DNA from: UCB3 sp964415605
GTDB lineage: Bacteria > Chloroflexota > Anaerolineae > Epilineales > Epilineaceae
DNA: 19,531 nucleotides
Direction of reading: 5' to 3'
Assembly: GCA_964415605.1 (NCBI GenBank)
Contig: CAYQBA010000088.1
Location: 1-19,531 of the forward strand
In this document: positions 1-7,100 of the stretch, piece by piece
Layout: each line of letters begins with the position of its first letter
How positions within the stretch are numbered: the stretch's first letter is position 1
Made by a program: the position numbers and the translations under genes
Notes under the pieces: generated by a model
The model's input: the letters and a program-made list of their open reading frames with translations, nothing else
What the model was told of the DNA's origin: nothing
Database searches by the model: none

Positions 1-2
1 GG

Positions 3-2027
3 CTGGTCGCGGCGGCCCTCGCGGTCGCGGGCCTGCTCGCCGCCCACGCCGCGCCGCCCACGCCGGTCGCCGCGCAGGGCGGCGATCCGGCGTTCGCCTT
101 GGTGGGCCAGCTGGGCGGCCCGGTGCAGGCCGTCGCCGTCGCCGGCGACGCCGCCAGCCAGACGTTCGTCGGCGTCGGGCCGCGGGTCATCGTGTACGCC
201 ATGTGCGGCTCGGAGTGGCCGGTCGAGCTCGGCCGCACGCCGCCGCTCCCCGGCCTGGTCGAGGACATCCAGCTGCGCGATGGCCTGGCCTACGTCGCCG
301 CGGGCGTCGGCGGGCTGGTGATCGTGGACGCACGGGATCCGGCGAGCCTGCGCGTGCTCGGGCGAGCGCCGCTCGAGGGGGTCGCCGCCAAGGTCGTCCT
401 CGACGGGCCGCGCGCGTTCGTCGCGGCCGGCGCGCGCGGGCTGCGCATCGTCGACATCGCGGATCCCGCCGCCCCGCGCGAGATCGGGGTGTACCAGGCC
501 ATCGTCTCCGACTTCACGCTCGTCGGCGCGCGTGCCTACGTCGTCGCCCGCAACCTGCAGCAGGTCGATGTCAGCAACCCGGCCGCGCCCCGGATCGAGC
601 GCACGCTCGAGGATTGGGCCGACGCCGTCGACAGCCTCGGACCGTACGTGTTCGTGGCGATCTCGGCCGCCGTGCCCGGCGAGAGCCGCCGGGTCGGATC
701 GCTGCGCGTCTACGATGTCACCAACACCCGCCGGCCGGCCGTCGTGCACACCCTGCCCATCGGCGATCAGGCCCGGGCCATCGTCCGCGTCGACGGCCAT
801 GTGCTGTATCAGGGTCCGACCCGCCTCACGGTGATCGCCCAGGCCATCCCCGCCGCCCTCGGCCCGGTGCTCGGCACGGTCGGCACCCCCGACTCGGTCC
901 AGGCCGTCCTGCCCGCCGGCCGGCTTGCCTACCTCGCCGCGGGTCGCGCCGGCCTGCGGTCGATCACGGACTGGCCGTCGCCCGCCACGGCGCGTGAGCG
1001 GCAGGTGCTGGACACCCTCGGCAGCGCCGAGAGCGTCGTGGTGGCCGACGGTTTTGCTTATGTCGAGGACGAGGGCGGCGGCAACCGCGTGCTCGTCGTC
1101 GACGTCCGCCGGCCGGCCGAGCCGCGCGTCGTCGGCGTCATCCCCATCGGCATCGACCACGGTGCCGCGGTTGCGGCGGAGGGCCGCCTCTACCTCGGCG
1201 CACCGGACCGCACCGTGCGCATCTATGACGTCCGCGACCCGACGGCTCCGCGCGAGCTCGCCAGGGTCGCGATGCCGCGCGATCCGGTCACCGGCCGCGA
1301 GGCGCCGGTGTGGCGGCTGGCGCTGGACGGCGGCTGGCTCTACGTGGCCAACGACGAGTGGCTGCGCGTGTACGACGTGGCCGACCCCGCCGCCCCGCGC
1401 GAGGTCAGCCGGCGGCGCTCGACCGGCGGCGCCACGGACGTGGCCGCCCGCGACCGGCGGGCCTACCTCCTCGGGCCGAGCACCGGGACGTTCCAGGGCC
1501 GGCCGAGCCTCCAGATCGTCGACGTGTTCGACCCCAACGACCCCGTCCAGTTCGCGGCGCATCCCGCCATCGGGGCGCAAGGCGGCGTGCAGACCGACGG
1601 CGCGTTCGTGTTCGTCGAAGGCGTGCAGGTCGTCGACGTCCGGGATCCCACGCGGCCCGCCGACGTCGCGACGCTCACGCTGCCGGGCCGCAACCGCGGC
1701 AGCGACCTGTTCGGCGCGCGCCTCTACCTGGCGCGCACCAACGCCGACACCGGGGGGAGCGTCCGGGTGGTTGACGTCGCCGTGCCGGCATCGCCGGCCG
1801 CCGGTCCGGCGATCGAGCTGGTCGAGGGCGTGCGCGGGGTGGCGGTCGATGCCGGCCACGCGTTCGCCGCCGCGCAGGGGCTAGGCCTGGTGGTCGTCCG
1901 CGACACGGCACTCGCGTTGCCGCCAACGCCCGCGCCGACGCCCATCCCCACCCGCCGGCCGGACCTTCCCGAGCGGGTGTACCTGCCCGCGGCGCTGCGG
2001 GGGCCGTTGGGCGGCGTCTGCCGGTAG
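3..2027 (+). CDS. Secreted LVIVD-repeat beta-propeller protein, 5' truncated
   Basis: The reading frame is open to the left edge, so the start codon lies outside the window. The first visible residues (LVAAALAVAGLLAAHA, then a Pro/Ala stretch to about base 80) look like the hydrophobic core and end of a signal peptide, so a TTG at 99 is unlikely to be the real start. The mature part has about ten repeats centred on a (L/V)-x-(I/V)-V-D-V-x-D-P-x-x-P-R pattern, for example LVIVDARDP near 315, LRIVDIADP near 442, VRIYDVRDP near 1217 and LRVYDVADP near 1364. This is the LVIVD repeat, thought to form an extracellular beta-propeller. No enzymatic motif is seen. A Pro/Thr linker (about 1915-1960) leads to the terminus RVYLPAALRG, resembling the C-terminal signature of many secreted Chloroflexota proteins. 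Function is unknown; adhesion or scaffolding is a guess. The downstream gene converges on it. Confidence 0.88.
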   Translation: MVAAALAVAGLLAAHAAPPTPVAAQGGDPAFALVGQLGGPVQAVAVAGDAASQTFVGVGPRVIVYAMCGSEWPVELGRTPPLPGLVEDIQLRDGLAYVAAGVGGLVIVDARDPASLRVLGRAPLEGVAAKVVLDGPRAFVAAGARGLRIVDIADPAAPREIGVYQAIVSDFTLVGARAYVVARNLQQVDVSNPAAPRIERTLEDWADAVDSLGPYVFVAISAAVPGESRRVGSLRVYDVTNTRRPAVVHTLPIGDQARAIVRVDGHVLYQGPTRLTVIAQAIPAALGPVLGTVGTPDSVQAVLPAGRLAYLAAGRAGLRSITDWPSPATARERQVLDTLGSAESVVVADGFAYVEDEGGGNRVLVVDVRRPAEPRVVGVIPIGIDHGAAVAAEGRLYLGAPDRTVRIYDVRDPTAPRELARVAMPRDPVTGREAPVWRLALDGGWLYVANDEWLRVYDVADPAAPREVSRRRSTGGATDVAARDRRAYLLGPSTGTFQGRPSLQIVDVFDPNDPVQFAAHPAIGAQGGVQTDGAFVFVEGVQVVDVRDPTRPADVATLTLPGRNRGSDLFGARLYLARTNADTGGSVRVVDVAVPASPAAGPAIELVEGVRGVAVDAGHAFAAAQGLGLVVVRDTALALPPTPAPTPIPTRRPDLPERVYLPAALRGPLGGVCR

Positions 2028-2033
2028 GCCTCC

Positions 2034-2051
2034 CCGACACCAGGGCGTCGG
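2034..2051. other. Small hairpin in convergent junction
   Basis: CCGAC (2034-2038) pairs with GTCGG (2047-2051) across an 8-base loop, just after the stop of the LVIVD-repeat gene. There is no T-tract. A 12-bp GC-only palindrome (CGCCGGCCGGCG, 2105-2116) abuts the stop codon of the opposite gene. In such GC-rich sequence both may be chance; a weak bidirectional terminator is possible. Confidence 0.25.
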
Positions 2052-2116
2052 CGGTAGATGGCCGCGGCCGGTCGACACGACGGGCAGGTGTTCCGACGGG
2101 TTCCCGCCGGCCGGCG

Positions 2117-3754
2117 TCACACGACCAGTCCCGGCACCAGCGACTCGATGGTCGCCTGCGCCACCGGCATCGGGCTCCCGATGGTCAGCGCGCAGACGTT
2201 CGAGAACGCGGCCGTCGAAGCGTTCGGCCACAGCTCCGGGTCCGGCCGGTGATAGAGCGCGTTGAGCGAGGCGTTGGCGAGGTACGGCCTCGCGCGAAAC
2301 ATGATGCCGAAGTTGGCCTGCACGCCGTGGGCCCCGAACCCCAGCCGAACCTGGCCGCGGTTGACGTAGATCGGCAGGAGTCGGGCATCGCGCCAGAGCA
2401 TGCGTCGCGTGGCCGGCGCCGGCGCCCACGTGCCGTCCGGGCGCTGGCTCGCCGCCACCTCGATCTCGAGGAAGCCGCTGTACGGCTGGCCGTCGGCGCG
2501 CTGGACGAGGAGCACGTAATCGCCGGCCGCCGCGACGTCCAGCGTGTCGCCGGTCTTGGTGCCTGTCGGGTGCGCCAGGCGCACCTTCAGCGCGTCGCTC
2601 GTCGGCACGAACGACTCGACCAGGCTCAGGGTCGTCGCGAGCTCGCCCAGCGCCGTCGGATCTCCCTGCCGGCGCCAGGCCAGGGGTGGCACATGGCGCC
2701 ACTGCGTGATCTTGTTGATCAACCCGTCGGCGCGCCACTCCCAGTCCTCGATGACGCTCCACCCCACATCGACCCGATCGGGCTGGATGCGGGCCCCGGT
2801 CTCGCCGTAGCGGATGCGCACCGCCGCGCCGGGTGTGGTCGGCGCCAGCGCCGCCAGGTGCCACAGGTCGATGTCGACGTTCGGCACCGGCTTCCCGAAG
2901 GCCAGGTCCACGAGGATGCGGGGCGTGTTCGAGAGGCCCTCGGGGACGCGGTGGTCCTTGGGGAGGACGGCGTAGAACACCCATTGATCCGCCGGCTGCT
3001 GGTAGACGTCCAGCGTCGAGTATTCCGGCTCTTCGGGGAACGCCCCGAGCAGTGCCGGCGTCGCCGATGTCGCCGCCGGCACGTGGTTGGGATAGGCGGC
3101 GCTGATTCGCGACGACCCCATCCCCGGAAAGAGCCCGCGGTTGGAGACGCCGCCGGGTGACACCAGGTATGTCCCTACCGGCGTCGGCATCTCCTTCAAG
3201 CACCACCGCAGGCTCCAGTCCGAGCCGGGCGCCCAGAACGCCTCGCGGGTGTCCTTGGTGAACCGCATCACGTAGCCGCCGAGCGGGCTCGGCGAGGTCT
3301 CGATGTCGATCCGCGTGAACCCGATCGGCCGGCCGGCCGCGTCGCGGTTCTCGAACAGCATGTAGCTCCCCGGCAGCGGGTTGGGGTTGATCCGCATCTG
3401 GGAGTAGCGCACGTCCGGGTTCAACAACGGGCGGTCGTCGACGGCGATGATCGCCCAGTTGCTAAACGCGGCATCGGGCGCGCCTTCCGGCTTGACGCGC
3501 GTCATGTAGAAGCCGGTCGGCGTCGGGCGGCCGGGCACCTCGTCGACGACGCCGCGGGCCGCCGACCACGTCCCGCGCACCGTGCGGGCGCTCGACAGAT
3601 CGAGGCGGCAGACCCGCACCTCGAGGTCCAGTCGACCCGTGAACGGCTCGCTGTTGGCCACCGTGACGTAGGCCTTGTAGCCCTGCTGGGTCACGCCGGC
3701 GGCGTCCACCTGAATCCGGCTGGGCGAGAAGCGGAGCGTGGTCTGGAGCGCCAT
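2117..3754 (-). CDS. Unrecognised 545-residue protein with an internal duplication
   Basis: I do not recognise this family. The ATG at 3754 is preferred over upstream in-frame starts because GAAGGA (3769-3764) lies 9 bases before it, and because a TTGACA promoter (3901-3873) would start transcription inside the longer frame. The protein begins MALQTTLRFSPSRIQVDAAG, has no signal peptide or obvious membrane segment, and is rich in alternating hydrophobic residues, suggesting beta-sandwich folds. Residues about 26-64 and 412-443 resemble each other: both carry a (P)-(F/Y)-(T/S)-G-(R/F)-L-(D/E)-(L/I)-E-V core, then GTW 9-16 residues later. The C-terminal half is rich in aromatic residues (WSVIEDWEW, PDPELWPN). 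No catalytic signature was found. It is divergent from the large C25-like secreted protein, with adjacent promoters, so co-regulation is possible. Coding status is confident from length, RBS and promoter; function is open. Confidence 0.8.
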   Translation of the reverse strand: MALQTTLRFSPSRIQVDAAGVTQQGYKAYVTVANSEPFTGRLDLEVRVCRLDLSSARTVRGTWSAARGVVDEVPGRPTPTGFYMTRVKPEGAPDAAFSNWAIIAVDDRPLLNPDVRYSQMRINPNPLPGSYMLFENRDAAGRPIGFTRIDIETSPSPLGGYVMRFTKDTREAFWAPGSDWSLRWCLKEMPTPVGTYLVSPGGVSNRGLFPGMGSSRISAAYPNHVPAATSATPALLGAFPEEPEYSTLDVYQQPADQWVFYAVLPKDHRVPEGLSNTPRILVDLAFGKPVPNVDIDLWHLAALAPTTPGAAVRIRYGETGARIQPDRVDVGWSVIEDWEWRADGLINKITQWRHVPPLAWRRQGDPTALGELATTLSLVESFVPTSDALKVRLAHPTGTKTGDTLDVAAAGDYVLLVQRADGQPYSGFLEIEVAASQRPDGTWAPAPATRRMLWRDARLLPIYVNRGQVRLGFGAHGVQANFGIMFRARPYLANASLNALYHRPDPELWPNASTAAFSNVCALTIGSPMPVAQATIESLVPGLVV

Positions 3755-3763
3755 GCGCGATTG

Positions 3764-3769
3764 TCCTTC
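3764..3769 (-). promoter_or_regulatory. Shine-Dalgarno site that sets the start at 3754
   Basis: On the minus strand GAAGGA lies 9 bases before the ATG at 3754. None of the upstream in-frame candidate starts has a comparable site. Confidence 0.7.
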
Positions 3770-3872
3770 ACGGTGGCCGCGGTGGCACCGGCGGTCGCCG
3801 GCGGTTCGCGGGAAGGCGGAGCGCGGGCTCGTCCATGTGTGCACCCGGAACCGTTCCACCCGCGTGGCAGCA

Positions 3873-3901
3873 AGGGTATCGGCCCGGGCGGCGGCTGTCA
3901 A
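3873..3901 (-). promoter_or_regulatory. Sigma70-type promoter for the unknown 545-residue gene
   Basis: Read on the minus strand, a perfect TTGACA (3901-3896) is followed by a 17-base spacer and TACCCT (3878-3873). The -10 box is weak (3 of 6, but with the key T, A and final T). The predicted transcript start is near 3866, giving a leader of about 110 bases. Confidence 0.5.
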
Positions 3902-3989
3902 GGCCTGGGACCGCCCGATCGTCGGCCGCCGCGGTCAGCGGGCCGCCCGTTCACCGAGCGGCGGATCGACCCTGCTGGCGCCATCCGCA

Positions 3990-4019
3990 TTGACACGATG
4001 GGGCTCATCGTGGTAATCT
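3990..4019 (+). promoter_or_regulatory. Sigma70-type promoter for the C25-like protein gene
   Basis: TTGACA (3990-3995, perfect) is followed by an 18-base spacer and TAATCT (4014-4019). It sits in the only clearly AT-rich patch of the intergenic region. The predicted start near 4026 gives a leader of about 130 bases. Confidence 0.55.
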
Positions 4020-4092
4020 TTGCATTAATTGCCCAGCACTCCCACACAGCCCAGGCACACCCGCCCGTCCGCATGGCCGAAGGTACGCCCGG

Positions 4093-4114
4093 CGCGGCGC
4101 AAGCACGCGCCGCG
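4093..4114 (+). other. Hairpin in the mRNA leader of the C25-like protein gene
   Basis: CGCGGCGC (4093-4100) pairs perfectly with GCGCCGCG (4107-4114) around the loop AAGCAC, and two G-T pairs could extend the stem outward. It ends about 30 bases before the Shine-Dalgarno site (4145-4151). There is no T-tract, so it is more likely an mRNA-stability or translation-control structure than an attenuator. Confidence 0.4.
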
Positions 4115-4158
4115 TTCGCGTCCGGCGGCCTGCGGCGACATGGAAGAGGAGTCCGGCC

Positions 4159-7100
4159 ATGTTCCGCCACGTCCTGACCCTGGGCCTGTTGAGCTGCTTC
4201 TGGTTGGCCAGCCCGATCGTGCCCGCCACCCCGGCGCAGGCAGCGCCACTCGAGCCACGCGCCACCGCCGCCGATCCGGACGCGCGCCGGCCCGGGACCC
4301 AGGCCCTGCTCGGCCACGGGCCCACCGCCCGCGCCCTGGCCGTCGAGAGCGAGTACGATGCCGTTTGGGTGCCGGATGCCGCGCCGCTCAACCCGCGCAC
4401 CTCGATGACCATCGAGCTCTGGATCAAGCGCACGCCCACCCCTGCCTGCGGCAGCCTGGTCAGCAAGGGCCGCGGCAGCGGCTATTGGCTGGGCGTGTGC
4501 GGGGGGCGCCTGCGGTTCACGGCGGGGAGCGCCAGCGTCGACGGCGCCGCCGCCCTGCCGGAAGGTCGCTGGGTGCATGTGGCGGCCACGTTCGACGGGG
4601 CTTCCGTGGCGTTTTTCGTCAACGGCCAGCTGGATCGCGCGGTCGCGCTCGGCGACGACAACCTGCCAAGCACGAACCGCGAGCTCGTCATCGGCGCCGA
4701 TGCGGCCGTGGGCGCCTTCTTCCCGGGTGGCATCGACCACGTACGGCTCTGGAGCGTCGCCCGTTCCGAGGCTGAGATCCGCGACCACATGGCGGTGGGC
4801 CTGTCCGCCCAGGCCGGCCTGATCGGGCAATGGCCGCTCGATGGCAACGCGCGCGACCTGGCCGGCGGGCACGACGGGCGCGCGGGGAGCGGAGCGTTTT
4901 CGTACGACGGCGCGCTGCCCCGGGACATCACCCTGCCGCTGACGGACGGCGCCGTGGCCGTCGACGGCCGCTGCGACCCCGTCGAGTACGGCTCCGCCGA
5001 GCGCGTGGCCCTCGAGGGCAACGATCCCTTGACGGTGTACGTCCAGGTCACCGCGCTGAACATCCACGTGTGCGCCCTCGACATGCCGAAGCCCGCATCG
5101 GCCAACGGGTTCCTGGCGGCGGCGATCGACCGGAACCTGAGCCGCGACGCACGCGCGCAGCCGGGCGACTATCGGGTGCTGGCGCGCTACTCCGGCACGC
5201 CGGCGGCCGAGGAAGCCGACGGCCTGGGGGGCTGGCGTGCGCTGACGCTACCGACCGGCAGTTGGGAGGCGGCGCGGGTGACCACCAACGACCGCTGGAG
5301 CGCCGAGCTGCGCATCGCTCGCTCGATCCTCGAGCCCCCGCGCGATCCCGATGCTCCGTATGCCGCCGGCCTCGCCATCGTCTACAGCGGCGTGCGGAGT
5401 GCCGGCGACGAGCTCCCGTGGCCTCCCGGCGCCGGCCTCAACGCACCCGGAACGTGGTCGACGGCCAGCCTCGCCGAGGTCACCGGCTTCGCCCCACGCT
5501 ACGCCTTCACCGGCGTGGTTCACCGGCTCGACCCCGACGGCCCCCCCGTCGGCGTGGCCGGCGTGCCCGTACAGCTCGTGCTCTCGGAGGACACGCGGCT
5601 GCGCCTGGCCGACTCGACCGAGACCGACCAGGGCGGGTTTTACCGGCTTGACTTCCAGGGCTACCCGCCCGACGCGTTCCTCGTCCGGCAGGCCAACCCG
5701 CGCGGCATGGTGTCGGTGTCGGCCAACGCCGGCTCAGGCGGCCGCGTGGCCGGCAGCGACGTGCTCATCTACGAGGTCGACCCCGACGTGCAACCGGCCG
5801 ACACGACCTTCGCGGACGGCCGATTCGTCGAAGCCCTGAGCCCGGCCGCTCCACCGGTTCTGCGTCAGCACTACCTCGTCGTGTACGCCCCACCGGTCGT
5901 CGAGGACGACCTCGACGTGCTCGTCGAGGCCCGGCGGGCCCAGGGCTTCGTGGTCACGGCGCGCAGCACGGCCGACATCGCCGCCGAGTCGCCGGGCCGC
6001 GACCTGGCCGAGCAGATCCGCAACTGGCTCAAGGCACGCTGGGAGGCGGTCGAGCCTGAACCGGTTTACGCGCTCCTGATCGGCCGCGGCGACCGGATCC
6101 CGGTGCGCGACATCGGCTGGCTCGGCGACGACCACCGCGATCCGCGCCGGGGCGACTACCGACCGGCCTGGCCCACCGACTGGTACTACGCCGACGTCGA
6201 CTCCAGCTGGGACGCCGACGGCGACGGCTATCATGGCGAGTTCCTGGGGTGCGCCCCCGGCCAGTCCTATCGCGACGCCGACGGCGAGGAAGCCGACTGC
6301 CCGGAAGCCGGCAGCCTGGCTCGCGAAGGCCCATACGGCGCCCTCCGTGAGCAGGGCGACGACTTCCGCATGGAGATCGCCCTCGGCCGGCTGCCCGTCA
6401 ACGGTCGCGGCGAGGTTCGTCGGGCGCTCGAAGCCACCGTCGCCGCCGAGGCGGGCGGCGCCGAGAAGCGGCGCGCCATCCTGGCGGGCGGGTTCTGGCA
6501 CTTCGAGGGCGCCACGTGGTCGGACGCGCGCCAGGCCAGCGTGCCCGGCGGCGACGCCCGATCCGACCCGTGGGTCCGCCGGGCCTGGGACGGCGATCGG
6601 CCGTTCGGCGCGGATGCCGGCGAGGCGTTGGCCACCGACGTGTTGCCACAGGTCCAGCCGGCCATGACCGAGGTCACTCGCCTCTTCGAGTCGACGTCGC
6701 CCGACGGCGACCCCATGCTCAGCCCCACCCGCCTCGCGGCGACCGCGCCCCTGTCGGCGCAATCCATGGCGCAGCAGTGGCTGCGCGGTGCGGGCCTCGT
6801 GCACCTGGCCGGGCGCGGCGGCCCGGGCGGCGTGTTCCAGGCCCGTTGGACCCGGGATTGGGACGGTGACAGGGAGATCGACCAGCCCGCGGCGCCATCC
6901 GCATGCGCCGGACAGGCGGGACCCGGCGGCCGCGTCGGACCGCCGTGCGACGAGCTCGAGGTCGGGCCGATCGTCGACAGCCGCATGGCGAAGGGTGCCG
7001 GAGGCGCCCCCATCGTCGTGGCCAACGCCGGCGGGACGGCGAACATCGCGTGGCGCTGGGACGGCGTCGACGCCGGCGGGAGCGTCATCGGCCTGCGCCA

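Larger units (their letters stand above)
3755..4158. other. Divergent intergenic control region
   Basis: This 404-base stretch between two divergent genes shows no convincing gene. It holds a leftward promoter (3901-3873), a rightward promoter (3990-4019), an unusually AT-rich patch (about 4010-4031) and a strong hairpin in the rightward leader (4093-4114). The 88 bases between the two -35 boxes (3902-3989) show no clear operator. Confidence 0.7.

Noticed and set aside
99..101. TTG start for the first gene
   Set aside because: The same frame is open to base 3 and encodes a signal-peptide-like segment, so the start is upstream of the window.
3755..3901. 49-residue N-terminal extension of the unknown minus-strand gene
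   Set aside because: The predicted promoter lies within it, the good ribosome site is at 3764-3769, and the extension is Arg-rich with no sign of a domain.
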